Shown: positions 35,793 through 45,222, counted from the stretch's first letter. The stretch: DNA of 64,000 bases from Phenylobacterium sp. (GCF_022402485.1 NZ_JAKRSA010000029.1:20845-84844), one strand, 5' to 3'. The notes: generated from the letters alone by a model not told the origin. Made by a program: numbers and translations.

Positions 35793-36290
35793 CTAGGCTT
35801 CCATCGCGCGGAGTTTACGCCAGACCGTCATGCGAGATACGCCGAGGCGACGGGCGATCTCCACTGGGCCGACACCGGCCTGCTGAAGTGCGCGGATGTC
35901 TTCGGTGGCCGGTGCGTTGCGTCGCTTGCGTCCGGCCCATGTCGGCTCTACCGCCGCGACGGCCTTCAGGGCGGCCCGCAGGGCGCGACCCCCTTCGCCG
36001 TCGGTGCTCAGGTCGGGCTCGACCACAAACAGGCTGGCACCTCGCGCTTCCAAGCCATCGATGACCCGCAGGACATCGCGGGTGGAGTGGCCAAGATGAT
36101 CCAGGCGCGTAACCACGAGCTGGTCACCTTCGCCGATAAAGTCGAGGATCGAATAGAGGACGGCGGTCTCGCCGCCGCCGGGTGCCGCCGGCTCTTCCGC
36201 GCGGACCACATGGCAGCCCATCTGCTTCAAGGTCGCGGTATCCTCTGACGACCTCTCGTCACGCAGGCGAACATAGCCAATCCTCAGCAT
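35793..36290 (-). CDS. Resolvase/invertase-family protein lacking the catalytic serine
   Basis: A 165-residue protein with the size and layout of a small serine recombinase: N-terminal resolvase domain (1-118), helix E region (STDGEGGRALRAALKAVAAV) and a C-terminal Hin-type HTH (GVGPVEIARRLGVSRMTVWRKL). Relative to gamma-delta resolvase, Ser10 is Arg10 (YVRLR), and the LDRLGR motif has become LDHLGH, losing Arg68 and Arg71. Arg8 and the Asp are kept. Catalysis looks impossible, while DNA binding and dimerisation may survive. ATG 36290 is chosen; a GTG lies 7 codons upstream. No inverted repeats or mobile genes flank it. Confidence 0.82.
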   Translation of the reverse strand: MLRIGYVRLRDERSSEDTATLKQMGCHVVRAEEPAAPGGGETAVLYSILDFIGEGDQLVVTRLDHLGHSTRDVLRVIDGLEARGASLFVVEPDLSTDGEGGRALRAALKAVAAVEPTWAGRKRRNAPATEDIRALQQAGVGPVEIARRLGVSRMTVWRKLRAMEA

Positions 36291-36458
36291 CCCACAGACG
36301 CCCTTCCGCACAGAAATGCAGCCGCCTTAATGCCCAGAAGCCATGCCGCCCGTCAAAGCAGCTGGTGTTAAATTCTGGCAATAATCCACCAAGGCGCCGG
36401 GAAAGACGCCCATGGGCGAGGCATGTGACGAGCAAATGTGCCAGGGTGATTAGAAAAT

Positions 36459-36977
36459 CTATCCCAGCCGGCGGAAAATGAACTCCCGGTCGATGGTCTG
36501 GCCGACCGCGAAGCCATACTCGCCCACTGGAACAAACCCATATCGGCGGTAGAACCGCTGCGCCCCGTGGTTGTCAGACCACACCCCAAGCCACACATCC
36601 TGCGGTCCATCCCGGTCGAGCCAAGCCAGCACGGTTTCGAACAGCCGGGCCCCCAGACCCTGAGCCTGGGCAGTCCGACGAAGATAGAGCCGCTTCAGCT
36701 CCACCGACCTTGGGCCGACCTCCGGATGGGGCAGGTCACAGGGGCCGGCCAGGGCATGCCCCACGGCGACGCCATTCTGCTCCATCAGCCAGGCGGCGCG
36801 ATCGGGGTCTGCGAGGGCGGCGCGGAGATAGTCGGCTCCATAGGCTGCGTGCAGGAACACCTCGAGGTCCTGCGGCGGATAAAGATGGCCGAAGGTCTCG
36901 GAGAATGTGGTTCGGCCCAGTTGGGCCAGGGTCTCCAGGTCACCGGCGACCGCGCGGCGAATGATCACGTCTTGCAT
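36459..36977 (-). CDS. GNAT-family N-acetyltransferase
   Basis: A 172-residue acetyltransferase starting MQDVIIRRAVAGDLETLAQL. The core motif A is VELKRLYLRRTAQAQGLGARLF, with the acetyl-CoA loop Q-x-x-G-x-G/A, and motif B is NHGAQRFYRRYGFVPVGEYGF. The N-terminal FSETFGHLYPPQDLEVFL resembles diamine/ribosomal-type GNATs. The acceptor is unknown. Divergent from the HDAC-like gene with 33 bp between starts, so the promoters must overlap. Confidence 0.88.
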   Translation of the reverse strand: MQDVIIRRAVAGDLETLAQLGRTTFSETFGHLYPPQDLEVFLHAAYGADYLRAALADPDRAAWLMEQNGVAVGHALAGPCDLPHPEVGPRSVELKRLYLRRTAQAQGLGARLFETVLAWLDRDGPQDVWLGVWSDNHGAQRFYRRYGFVPVGEYGFAVGQTIDREFIFRRLG

Positions 36978-37010
36978 TCCAAAGGCTCGAGGGTCGGTTA
37001 AAGTCGTCGG

Positions 37011-37940
37011 ATGATCGGCCTCTACACCCATGAGGACATGCTCGACCACCGCCCGGGGGCGACTCACCCGGAGCGGCCAGAGCGTCTGGCCGCCGTCATT
37101 GAGGCCCTGGAGGCTGAGGACGCTCTGGAATTCGAGCCCCAGGACGCCCCTCTGGTGACAGAGGCCGACCTGTTGCGGGTCCATGACGCCGCTTATGTGA
37201 ACCAGATTTTCGCCGCAGCCCCCAAGGGCGGTCTCATCCGCCTGGATGCGGACACAGTGATGTCGCCGGGCTCTTTGCTGGCGGCGCGCCGGGCCGCAGG
37301 CGCCGTGGCTGCTGCTGTGCGCGATGTGGCCTCAGGCCGGTTCCAGCGCGCCTTTTGCGCGGTGCGGCCACCGGGCCACCATGCGGAGCCCGGGTCAGCC
37401 ATGGGGTTCTGCATTTTCTCCAATGTCGCCATCGGGGCCCATGTGGCGCAGGCTGCAGGTCTGCCGCGGGTCGCGGTGGTGGACTTTGATGTCCACCATG
37501 GCAATGGCACCCAGGCCGCCTTGGCGGGACGTCCGGGTCTCCTGTTCGCGTCTGTGCAGCAATGGCCGCAGTGGCCAGGTACAGGTCATCCGGACGAGAC
37601 TGTGGCTGACAACGTGGTGAACGCCATCTCCCCGGCCGGTGGTGGAGTTGAAGGCTGGCGGCAGGCCTTTTCCAGTCTGATGAGCCAGGTGGCCGCGTTT
37701 CGCCCCGACCTGATCCTGATCTCCGCAGGCTTTGACGCCCATCGCCTTGACCCCCTGGGGGGTGGCCCTGGCGGACAGCAGCTGGGGGCTGAGGACTATG
37801 GCTGGGCCACTGAGCAGATCGTCGCCGTCGCCGAGGCTACTGCGCGGGGCCGGGTTGTGTCGGCGCTCGAGGGCGGATACGACCTTGAGGCTCTGGGCCG
37901 GTCGGCGGTTGCGCACGTCCTGGCCCTGCAACGCGGATGA
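37011..37940 (+). CDS. Histone deacetylase-family (acetoin utilization/APAH-like) hydrolase
   Basis: A 309-residue zinc amidohydrolase. The deacetylase motifs are all present: RPPGHHAEPGSAMGFCIFSN (His-His pair), VVDFDVHHGNGTQ (zinc Asp and His), SAGFDAHRLDPLG (second zinc Asp) and LEGGYDLEAL. Bacterial members deacetylate polyamines or small molecules. An acetyltransferase gene lies directly divergent, an attractive pairing of opposing activities. It overlaps the following frame by 4 bp if that gene starts at 37937. Confidence 0.9.
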   Translation: MIGLYTHEDMLDHRPGATHPERPERLAAVIEALEAEDALEFEPQDAPLVTEADLLRVHDAAYVNQIFAAAPKGGLIRLDADTVMSPGSLLAARRAAGAVAAAVRDVASGRFQRAFCAVRPPGHHAEPGSAMGFCIFSNVAIGAHVAQAAGLPRVAVVDFDVHHGNGTQAALAGRPGLLFASVQQWPQWPGTGHPDETVADNVVNAISPAGGGVEGWRQAFSSLMSQVAAFRPDLILISAGFDAHRLDPLGGGPGGQQLGAEDYGWATEQIVAVAEATARGRVVSALEGGYDLEALGRSAVAHVLALQRG

Positions 37941-37978
37941 GGGTGAGCAGGCCTGCCCGGCGCGAACCCCAGGATGAC

Positions 37979-38605
37979 ATGGCCGAGTCTTTGACCGTCG
38001 AATCTGCTGCGCCTTCCGCCTCGTCATCTGAGCGACCGGGTGCCATCATCCTTGCCCGGCATGGGGAGCCGGCCCTCAGCCGTCGTGTCTGGTTGAACGC
38101 CAAGGGCTATCGGCAGTTCTGGGCGACCTACGAAGTTCTCGGCCTGCTGCCCGGTCAGACGCCACCTGACGCCCTATGCGGGTTCGTCGCTGGGGCAGGG
38201 GTGGTCTATTCCTCTACCCGGCAACGGTCGATCGAGACCGCCATCGCCCTGACGCAGGGCCGGGATTTCGCCAGCGAAGCCTTGTTTGTTGAGGCGCCCC
38301 TGCCGCCGCCCAACCTGCCGGACTTCATCAAGATGCGTCCCTCTTACTGGGGGTTCCTGGCGAGGGTCTGCTGGTGGTTCTTCAATCATCATGAAGGTCA
38401 AGAAACCCGGCGTCAGGCTGAAGGGCGAGCTGAGGCCGCCGCAGATCGCCTCATCGCCGCAGCAGGGCAGGGGCAGGACGTTGTGGTCCTGGCTCACGGG
38501 TTCTTCAACTTCATGATGGGTCGGGCCCTGCGCCGCCGGGGATGGCGGATCGTGGTGAGCCAGGGGTATAAGTACTGGTCCATGCGGCGCTTCGAGCATC
38601 CATGA
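37979..38605 (+). CDS. Histidine phosphatase-family protein
   Basis: A 208-residue protein with the phosphoglycerate-mutase-like RHG motif at Arg27-His28-Gly29 (ILARHGEPALSR) and a late VVLAHGFFNFMMG with the second catalytic His. The middle STRQRSIETAIAL matches the S-x-x-x-R-x-x-(Q/E)-T helix. The region 100-140 (YWGFLARVCWWFFNHH) is unusually aromatic. The start is ATG 37979 after AGGATG; an upstream in-frame codon at 37937 would overlap the deacetylase gene. Substrate unknown. Confidence 0.8.
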   Translation: MAESLTVESAAPSASSSERPGAIILARHGEPALSRRVWLNAKGYRQFWATYEVLGLLPGQTPPDALCGFVAGAGVVYSSTRQRSIETAIALTQGRDFASEALFVEAPLPPPNLPDFIKMRPSYWGFLARVCWWFFNHHEGQETRRQAEGRAEAAADRLIAAAGQGQDVVVLAHGFFNFMMGRALRRRGWRIVVSQGYKYWSMRRFEHP

Positions 38606-38677
38606 CCACATGCCTCGGCTGGCCCGTTGCCGGAGCGGCCCCTGGTCTCTAGGTTGGCGGCTTCCCAGGGGAGCGCG

Positions 38678-38920
38678 ATGGCCGAGACCGACGACATTCA
38701 AGCCCTGACCTTCGAGCAGGCCCTGGCCGAGCTGGAGGCCATCGTGGCCAAGCTGGAATCTGGCCAGGCTCCCCTTGATGATTCCATCCGGCTTTATGAG
38801 CGCGGTGCGCAGCTCAAGGACCATTGCGAGGCCCGGCTGGATGCCGCGCGTCTGCGAGTTGAGAAGATCGTCGTTGGCGCCCAGGGCGCTCCTGGCACCG
38901 AACCCGCCGAGTTCGGCTGA
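38678..38920 (+). CDS. xseB: Exodeoxyribonuclease VII small subunit
   Basis: An 80-residue subunit of the ssDNA exonuclease ExoVII. Its single helical hairpin is [20 protein letters not shown] then [14 protein letters not shown] and [15 protein letters not shown], matching the family exactly. The start ATG 38678 has AGGGGAG upstream. Its stop overlaps the ispA start (TGATG), the common xseB-ispA-dxs arrangement in proteobacteria. The large subunit gene is not here. Confidence 0.95.
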   Translation: MAETDDIQALTFEQALAELEAIVAKLESGQAPLDDSIRLYERGAQLKDHCEARLDAARLRVEKIVVGAQGAPGTEPAEFG

Positions 38921-39804
38921 TGGTGTCAGAGGTCGAGCGCCGTGTGGCCGAGGCCGCAGACCTGGTCACGGTCGCCCTCGATGAACTGTTGCCCAGGGCC
39001 GATGGTCCCGAGGCCCGGCTGACGGAGGCCATGCGCTACGCCGCGCTTGGGCCTGGCAAGCGGATGCGGCCCTATTTTGTCATCGAAACCGGCCGTATGT
39101 TCGAGATTGAAGCCCGTCCGTTGCTGCGGGCCGCCTGCGCCCTGGAATGCGTGCACGCCTACAGCCTGATCCACGATGACCTGCCCAGCATGGATGACGA
39201 TGACCTGCGGCATGGGCGTCCGACCGTGCACAAGGCCTATGATGAGGCCACGGCTATCCTTGCCGGCGACGCCCTGCAGGCCTCGGCCTTCGAGATTCTG
39301 GCCCATCCCGACACCCACCCCGACCCGACAGTGCGCTCTGAGATGGTGCTGCGGCTCGCTGCGGCTGCGGGCGCCAAGGGCATGTGCGGCGGTCAGATGA
39401 TAGACCTGCTGGGTGTCCGAGACGATCTGGGTGCCGTGGCGCGGATGCAGCGGATGAAGACCGGGGCCCTGATTGCCTGCGCCTTTGAGCTGCCCCTGAT
39501 CATGGCCCATTCCGCCGATACCCGGCGGAATGCCCTGATGGCCTTTGCCCAGGATCTGGGGCTCGCCTACCAGATCGTCGATGATCTGCTGGACGCCGAA
39601 GGTGATCCGGCTCTGATGGGCAAGCGAGTCGGGAAGGACGCGGCCCGTGGTAAGGCCAACTATGTCACCCTGCTGGGCGCGAGCGCTGCACGCGAGCGGT
39701 TGAATCTGCTGGTCGACCAGACCAAATCACATCTTGATGCGTTCGGACCGCCGGCTGATTTCCTGCGGGCGAGCGTTGATTTCGTGTTACAGCGCCGCAA
39801 CTAG
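38920..39804 (+). CDS. ispA: Farnesyl/geranyl diphosphate synthase
   Basis: A 294-residue all-helical prenyltransferase that condenses IPP with DMAPP and GPP. It has both aspartate-rich motifs, [13 protein letters not shown] (first, about residue 83-95) and [13 protein letters not shown] (second), plus GKRMRPYF and GGQMIDLLG. Position five before the first motif and the length fit a short-chain FPP-type synthase. Second gene of the xseB-ispA-dxs operon. Confidence 0.93.
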   Translation: MVSEVERRVAEAADLVTVALDELLPRADGPEARLTEAMRYAALGPGKRMRPYFVIETGRMFEIEARPLLRAACALECVHAYSLIHDDLPSMDDDDLRHGRPTVHKAYDEATAILAGDALQASAFEILAHPDTHPDPTVRSEMVLRLAAAAGAKGMCGGQMIDLLGVRDDLGAVARMQRMKTGALIACAFELPLIMAHSADTRRNALMAFAQDLGLAYQIVDDLLDAEGDPALMGKRVGKDAARGKANYVTLLGASAARERLNLLVDQTKSHLDAFGPPADFLRASVDFVLQRRN

Positions 39805-39830
39805 CCGCCGCATCAGTTGTTTGCCAGTTC

Positions 39831-41747
39831 ATGCCGCCGAAAACGCCCCTCCTCGATCAGGTTTCCGCGCCCGCCATCACGCGTGGCTTTACGGTTTCAC
39901 AGCTGAAAACCTTGGCCGATGAACTGCGCCTCGAGACCATCGATGCGGTGTCGCAGACCGGCGGACATCTAGGCGCAGGTCTCGGTGTGGTCGAGCTCAC
40001 CGTTGCCCTGCACCATGTCTATGAGACGCCAAGGGACATCCTGATCTGGGACGTGGGCCATCAGGCCTATCCCCATAAGATCCTCACCGGTCGGCGCGAC
40101 CGCATCCGCACCCTGCGCCAGGGCGGCGGCCTGTCGGGCTTCACCAAGCGGGCCGAAAGCGAGTTTGACCCCTTTGGCGCCGCCCATGCCTCGACCTCGA
40201 TTTCTGCGGCGCTGGGGTTCTGCGCGGCCCGGGACCATGCCGGCCGTGACAACCGCGTCGTGGCGGTGATCGGCGACGGCTCGATGAGCGCGGGCATGGC
40301 CTATGAGGCCATGAACAATGCGGCCGAAACCACCAAGCAGCTGACCGTCATCCTCAACGACAATGACATGTCCATCGCCCCGCCTGTGGGGGGGATGAGC
40401 GCCTATATGGCCCGACTTGTGTCCGGCGGCGGCTATCAGTCCCTGCGAAATCTCGGCAAGTCGGTCGCCAAGGCCTTTCCGCGGCCGATCCAAGAGGTGG
40501 CCCGCAAGGCCGAGGAATATGCCCGTGGCATGGTCACTGGCGGCACCCTGTTCGAAGAGCTGGGTTTCTACTATGTCGGCCCCATCGACGGCCACGACAT
40601 GGAAGCCCTGGTGGCAGTTCTGAAGAACGCCCGCGACATCGTCGATCGCCCCGTCCTCGTTCACGTGGTGACCCAGAAGGGTAAGGGCTACGGTCCAGCC
40701 GAGAGCGCGGCCGACAAGCATCATGCGGTGGTCAAGTTCGACGTGGTCACGGGCCAGCAGGCCAAGGCCCAGGCCAAGGCGCCCAGCTACACCAAGGTGT
40801 TCGCCACCGAACTCATCAAGCAGGCGCATCTGGATCCGACCATCTGCGCCATCACGGCAGCCATGCCTTCGGGCACCGGTCTTGATCTGTTTGGCCAGGT
40901 CTTTCCGGATCGGACCTACGATGTGGGGATCGCCGAACAGCACGCGGTGACCTTCGCTGCCGGCCTGGCTGCTGACGGCATGAAGCCGTTCGCGGCGATC
41001 TATTCCACCTTCCTGCAGCGCGGCTACGACCAGGTGGTGCACGATGTGGCCATCCAGGGCCTGCCGGTGCGCTTCGCCATCGACCGGGCGGGCCTGGTGG
41101 GTGCCGACGGTCCGACCCATGCCGGCTCCTTCGATGTGGGCTTTATGGGCGCGCTGCCCGGCATGGTGCTGATGGCTGCTGCTGATGAGGCGGAGCTGGC
41201 CCACATGGTCGCCACCGCGGCAGCCATTGATGATCGCCCGAGCGCATTTCGCTATCCCCGGGGCGAAGGTACGGGCGTCGCGATCCCGGAACACGCCACG
41301 CCGCTGGAGATCGGCAAGGGGCGGATTGTGCGCGAAGGCACAGCGGTCGCCCTGCTGTCCTTTGGTACGCGCCTGCCGGAATGCCTGCGCGCCGCTGACA
41401 TGCTGGGGGCTCGCGGGCTGTCGGCGACCGTGGCTGACGCCCGCTTCGCCAAGCCCCTGGACATCGATCTGGTGCTGCGTCTCGCCCGGGAACACGAGGC
41501 GTTGATCACCATCGAGGAAGGTGCCATGGGCGGCTTCGGTGCCTTTGTGCTGGAGGCCCTGGCCCGTCATGGTGCCCTGGACCGTGGCCTGAAGGTGCGG
41601 ACATTGACCCTGCCAGACATCTTCCAGGATCATGACAAGCCTGAGATCATGTACGCCCAGGCCGGACTCGACGCCGAAGGCGTGGTCCGCGCCGCCCTGT
41701 CAGCCCTGGGTGCCGATGTGGTCGCTGCCGCAGGCCGGCGGGCCTAG
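39831..41747 (+). CDS. dxs: 1-deoxy-D-xylulose-5-phosphate synthase
   Basis: A 638-residue TPP enzyme that makes DXP from pyruvate and glyceraldehyde-3-phosphate, the entry step of the MEP isoprenoid pathway. It has the TPP site [24 protein letters not shown]-type [13 protein letters not shown], the glutamate of [15 protein letters not shown] and [15 protein letters not shown] of the pyrimidine domain, and a transketolase C-terminal domain. Length is normal. It follows ispA by 26 bp, so the operon supplies and then condenses isoprenoid precursors. Confidence 0.96.
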   Translation: MPPKTPLLDQVSAPAITRGFTVSQLKTLADELRLETIDAVSQTGGHLGAGLGVVELTVALHHVYETPRDILIWDVGHQAYPHKILTGRRDRIRTLRQGGGLSGFTKRAESEFDPFGAAHASTSISAALGFCAARDHAGRDNRVVAVIGDGSMSAGMAYEAMNNAAETTKQLTVILNDNDMSIAPPVGGMSAYMARLVSGGGYQSLRNLGKSVAKAFPRPIQEVARKAEEYARGMVTGGTLFEELGFYYVGPIDGHDMEALVAVLKNARDIVDRPVLVHVVTQKGKGYGPAESAADKHHAVVKFDVVTGQQAKAQAKAPSYTKVFATELIKQAHLDPTICAITAAMPSGTGLDLFGQVFPDRTYDVGIAEQHAVTFAAGLAADGMKPFAAIYSTFLQRGYDQVVHDVAIQGLPVRFAIDRAGLVGADGPTHAGSFDVGFMGALPGMVLMAAADEAELAHMVATAAAIDDRPSAFRYPRGEGTGVAIPEHATPLEIGKGRIVREGTAVALLSFGTRLPECLRAADMLGARGLSATVADARFAKPLDIDLVLRLAREHEALITIEEGAMGGFGAFVLEALARHGALDRGLKVRTLTLPDIFQDHDKPEIMYAQAGLDAEGVVRAALSALGADVVAAAGRRA

Positions 41748-41809
41748 TCTCTAAGTTACATCGCCTTTGGGTCGGAAGCCCGGGTGCGGGCCTGCGGACG
41801 CTGCCTTGA

Positions 41810-42304
41810 TCAGCGGCAGTAGCGCAGGAAGCCCTGCACCGAGCGTCTCGGTGCCGGGACAGGGGTAACCCCGCCGCCAAGGGCGCTCAGACGGATTTCG
41901 CCGGTCAGCCGAAAAGATTCGGCCACGGGGGCGCGGTCGGCAAATTCTACCGTCACGATGGAGCCGCCGCCCGCAGGGTCGATATCGGCCTGGCCTGGGA
42001 TCGTGGTCTGGACGTCTGCCGAGGCGATCGTCACGCTGACGGGCCAGGGGGCGGGGCGCCCGACATCGTCCAGCCAGCGGCCATTGCCATAGGTAGCGGC
42101 CAGTCGCCGGGGCACAGGAAACTGCGCGATCACCTGTCGGCTGTCCTTCACACAGCTGAGAACCAGCCCGCTGCGGTCCCCGGCTGACTCGTAGCGAAGT
42201 TCCGCAGGCTCCGGCGGGGCGCGATAGGTCCAGGGGGAGTCCTGGGCGACGGCGGGCAGGCCGAGGGCCAGGGACAAGAGGGCGAGGGAGATCGGGCGGA
42301 TCAT
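41810..42304 (-). CDS. Secreted protein, paralogue of the neighbouring lipoprotein
   Basis: A 164-residue protein with a signal peptide (about 1-21, LPAVAQ end). The mature part is beta-rich: WTYRAPPEPAELRYESAG, LVLSCVKDSRQVIAQFP, and a C-terminal GFLRYCR. The spacing of the LSC-x-x-DS-x-QV block and the terminal Cys repeats in the gene just upstream, so the two are probably old tandem duplicates with a conserved Cys pair that could form a disulfide. Family unrecognised. Both follow the flgFGAH genes on the same strand. Confidence 0.7.
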   Translation of the reverse strand: MIRPISLALLSLALGLPAVAQDSPWTYRAPPEPAELRYESAGDRSGLVLSCVKDSRQVIAQFPVPRRLAATYGNGRWLDDVGRPAPWPVSVTIASADVQTTIPGQADIDPAGGGSIVTVEFADRAPVAESFRLTGEIRLSALGGGVTPVPAPRRSVQGFLRYCR

Positions 42305-42351
42305 GGGGGGAGCTTAACCCCGCTCCCGTCCAGGCTCTAGTCAGTTCGCGC

Positions 42352-42831
42352 TTAAGCCGGTCGCCCACATTGACCAAAGAAGCCGCTCACCAGGGCCTGG
42401 TCCTCGCCCCGGGCCGAGGCTGGGATCCGGCGTCCCGAGGTTCGCACCAGGAGATCTCCCGTACGGGCAAAGCCATCCAGGGCCGGGGTGTCGGCGCGGG
42501 TTGTCTCGATGACCATGCCGACTCCCTGCACGGGAGTTGGGGCCGATGCGCCGGTCAGATCCAACCGGACCCGCCGGGAGACCAGCGCCACGGCCCCTGG
42601 CATCCCATCTGCTGTGGCCACGGCGATTTCCACCTGACCGGAATCCGGCTGGCAGCTCAGCATGACCAACACGTTGTCAGACCTGGGCTGGCCATAGACC
42701 AGCTTCAGCCCCTCAGCATGGGTGTGATTGAAGGCCCAGCTCATGGCGGCTGGCACTTCAGTCGCGGGGTGGGCGCAGGCAGAGGTGATGACGATGGCGG
42801 CCATAAGACCCAGGGCAGAGCCGATACGCAT
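42352..42831 (-). CDS. Lipoprotein, paralogue of the neighbouring secreted protein
   Basis: A 159-residue protein with lipobox TSAC and Cys19, so probably lipid-anchored. Mature sequence: WAFNHTHAEGLKLVYGQPRSD, VMLSCQPDSGQVEIAV, a central strand-rich part and the C-terminal GFFGQCGRP. The LSC-x-PDSGQV and G-F-x-x-x-C ends parallel the 164-residue gene 47 bp downstream. A strong RBS (AGGAGG) precedes ATG 42831. It starts 60 bp after the flgH stop; read-through from the flagellar operon is possible. Confidence 0.7.
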   Translation of the reverse strand: MRIGSALGLMAAIVITSACAHPATEVPAAMSWAFNHTHAEGLKLVYGQPRSDNVLVMLSCQPDSGQVEIAVATADGMPGAVALVSRRVRLDLTGASAPTPVQGVGMVIETTRADTPALDGFARTGDLLVRTSGRRIPASARGEDQALVSGFFGQCGRPA

Positions 42832-42891
42832 GGATGTCGCCTCCTATGCCAAGGACAACGTCGTCTGCTCGCCGGGGTTCAGCCCCTCAGG

Positions 42892-43623
42892 TCAGAAAGG
42901 TGAGAAGCTCTCCACCAGGGCCTGGCCAGCGGGCACCCGCTGGACCCGGCTGATGTCGCCCCGACCGCCATAGCTGATCCGCGCCTCGGCAATCTGGGTG
43001 TGGCTGATGGTGTTGGAAGAGGTGATGTCTTGGGGGCGGATGATGCCGGCCACAGACAGCTGCCGCAGTTCGCTGTTGGTGCGCACCTCCTGGGTGCCCT
43101 GGATCATCATATTGCCATTGGGCAGCACGGCGGTGACCACGGCGGCGACCACCAGATTGATCTTCTCAGCCCGGGAGACAGAGCCGGAGCCCGTGTTGTT
43201 GGAGGTGGAGTTGGTGGAGATGGCGTTGGCCGGATCAAAGCCGCCCGGCAGGATCCGACCCAGGCTGGACTCCAGCCCCAGGAAGTTGGGCACGCCTGCG
43301 GACATCGACCCGCTGCGATTGCTGCTGCTGGAATTGGAGGTCTGGGCCCGGTCGTCGATCTCGATCTGCACGGTGACGATGTCGCCGACCCGGTTGGCCC
43401 GCTGGTCCAGGAAGAAGGCCCGGGCCCCGGTGCGCCAGAGGGAATTGGCCGAGGCGGGCGTGGGCATGGGCTGATTGGCCGAGGTGAGGATCACCTGTTG
43501 CTGCGGCACCAGGGCGGCAGGATAGCGCACCGGCGTCAGATCGGGCCCAGCGACGGCCTGCTGCACGGTAGAGCAGGCGCTGAGCGGCAAGAGGGCGAGA
43601 ACGGCGAGGGTGGCGAGGCGCAT
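42892..43623 (-). CDS. flgH: Flagellar L-ring protein FlgH
   Basis: A 243-residue lipoprotein that forms the outer-membrane ring around the flagellar rod. Lipobox LSAC with Cys17. Family markers: SLWRTGARAFFLDQRANRVG, DIVTVQIEIDD and the C-terminal RQLSVAGIIRPQDITSSNTI then IAEARISYGGRG. ATG 43623 is preferred to a TTG upstream that would overlap flgA. Fourth gene of the flgF-flgG-flgA-flgH run. Confidence 0.95.
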   Translation of the reverse strand: MRLATLAVLALLPLSACSTVQQAVAGPDLTPVRYPAALVPQQQVILTSANQPMPTPASANSLWRTGARAFFLDQRANRVGDIVTVQIEIDDRAQTSNSSSSNRSGSMSAGVPNFLGLESSLGRILPGGFDPANAISTNSTSNNTGSGSVSRAEKINLVVAAVVTAVLPNGNMMIQGTQEVRTNSELRQLSVAGIIRPQDITSSNTISHTQIAEARISYGGRGDISRVQRVPAGQALVESFSPF

Positions 43624-43646
43624 GGCGGTGGCTCTCTTCAACAGGA

Positions 43647-44417
43647 TCAACGCAGGGCGTAGCGGGTGGCCGAGCTGGCCATGATCTGATCGGCGCTGGG
43701 GCCGACGGCGGCCTGGCCCGGTCCCGTGGCCACGGCCTGGATGGTGCGCTTGGAGGTCAGGTTCTGAGCGGCAAAGCTCTCGCCCTGGGCCGCACGGGTC
43801 ATGGCCTTGGCCTTGACGCTGAGCACCATGCCCGCGGCCTCATAAGTCAGGGTGATGATATCGCCGGCGGCGATGACCTGCGGGGCGGTCACGTCCCGGG
43901 CTGAGACCACCGCACCGGCCCGCAGGGGCCGGCGGGCGGCAAGTCCGATAATCGCCTCAGCATCCAGCGCCGCATCGGCCGGCGCGACCGCTGCCTTGCC
44001 CCAGATCAGATCCTCAGGTGCCACGATGTCGCCTGTGGCCAGACTTCGAGCATAGGTCAGCACTTCCACATTGCCTGTCCGGGTCGCGACGGCCGAAGCG
44101 CTGGAGGCCTCCGCGCCGGTCCGGACGATGATGCGGCGAATGCCCTCGGCATTGGCCCAGTTCAGGCCCGCCCTCCGCGCCAGCTGTTGGACGGCACCAG
44201 CGTCCAGCACGACGCTGAGTCCTGGCTTGGCGGCGACCCGGACCGCAGAGGCTGAGCCCGCGCCATCGAACAGGTCGCCGAGGGTGACGATTCCATCGGC
44301 GTCGACGGTCTCGGCCTTCAAGGTCACGGGCAGGGCAGCCAGGGCCGGGGCGGCGGCTGTGGCGCTCAAGACAGCGCCGAGCAGGGCGGCAAGGGTAAAG
44401 GTGCGCAGGAGGCTCAT
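43647..44417 (-). CDS. flgA: Flagellar P-ring assembly chaperone FlgA
   Basis: A 256-residue periplasmic chaperone for FlgI. A signal peptide (about 1-27) is followed by a variable region, with the conserved SAF domain near the C-terminus: LATGDIVAPEDLIWGKA, ARRPLRAGAVVSARDVTAP and ITLTYEAAGMVLSVKAKAMT then GESFAAQNLTSKRTIQAVATG. Its ATG overlaps the flgG stop by one base (TGATG). Confidence 0.92.
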   Translation of the reverse strand: MSLLRTFTLAALLGAVLSATAAAPALAALPVTLKAETVDADGIVTLGDLFDGAGSASAVRVAAKPGLSVVLDAGAVQQLARRAGLNWANAEGIRRIIVRTGAEASSASAVATRTGNVEVLTYARSLATGDIVAPEDLIWGKAAVAPADAALDAEAIIGLAARRPLRAGAVVSARDVTAPQVIAAGDIITLTYEAAGMVLSVKAKAMTRAAQGESFAAQNLTSKRTIQAVATGPGQAAVGPSADQIMASSATRYALR

Positions 44418-45199
44418 CACTTCACCGCATTGGCGGCTTGCAGCATCTCGTCGGCGGCGGAGATGACCTTGGAGTTCATCTCATAGGCCCGCTGAGCAAC
44501 GATCAGGGCCGTGATCTCGGTGACGGCGTCGACATTGGAGGCCTCCGTGTAGCCCTGCAGCAGATTGCCAAAGCCCAGGGCGCCGGGGGCGCCGACATTG
44601 GCCGGGCCGCTGGCGGCGGTTTCCATCAGCAGATTGTCGCCAATGGCGTTCAGGCCCGCCTCATTGACGAAACTGGCGAGTTCGATCTGACCGACCACTT
44701 CCGTCTCGGTCTGGCCAGCTCGGATCGCCTGCACCTGGCCGGTCTTGGACACCGCGACCGAAGTGGCGTCGCCTGGCACAGTGATCGCCGGCTGAATGGC
44801 ATAGCCGTCCTCGGTGACCATCTGGCCGTCGGCGTTCAGCGACAGGTTGCCAGCCCGGGTATAGGCGGTCTCGCCCGACGGCAGCAGGACCTGGAAGAAC
44901 CCGCGGCCCTCAATGGCGATGTCGTAGGGATTGCCGGTCTGGGTCGCCGCGCCCTGCTCGGTGATGCGATAGACCGAGCCGGCCTTCACGCCCCCGCCAA
45001 TCTGCACTCCGGTGGGGACGATGGCCCCCTCTGCCGCCTGGGCACCGGCCCGTTCGACGGTGTGATAGAGCAGGTCCTGGAACTCGGCGCGCTGCTTCTT
45101 GAAGCCCACCGTGTTCATGTTGGCGATGTTGTTCGAGATGACCTCGACGTTCAGCTGCTGGGCGGACATGCCCGTCGCGGCGGTGCGAAGTGCCTGCAT
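44417..45199 (-). CDS. flgG: Distal rod protein FlgG
   Basis: A 260-residue distal rod subunit. N-terminal ALRTAATGMSAQQLNVEVIS followed by NNIANMNTVGFKKQ, and C-terminal TEITALIVAQRAYEMNSKVI with the following AADEMLQAANAVK, are the flagellar rod/hook helices. The segment GRGFFQVLLPSGETAYTRAG is the FlgG/FlgE core. It ends overlapping flgA and starts 23 bp after the flgF stop. Confidence 0.96.
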   Translation of the reverse strand: MQALRTAATGMSAQQLNVEVISNNIANMNTVGFKKQRAEFQDLLYHTVERAGAQAAEGAIVPTGVQIGGGVKAGSVYRITEQGAATQTGNPYDIAIEGRGFFQVLLPSGETAYTRAGNLSLNADGQMVTEDGYAIQPAITVPGDATSVAVSKTGQVQAIRAGQTETEVVGQIELASFVNEAGLNAIGDNLLMETAASGPANVGAPGALGFGNLLQGYTEASNVDAVTEITALIVAQRAYEMNSKVISAADEMLQAANAVK

Positions 45200-45222
45200 G
45201 GCGAAGACCTTCCCTACGGTGA

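Noticed and set aside
35620..36460. Mobile-element remnant around the recombinase homologue
   Set aside because: No terminal repeats, target-site duplication, transposase or composition break large enough to support an element; the gene stands alone.
39969..41633. Minus-strand open frame of 554 codons
   Set aside because: Exact antisense of dxs, with no family signature; a GC-bias artefact.
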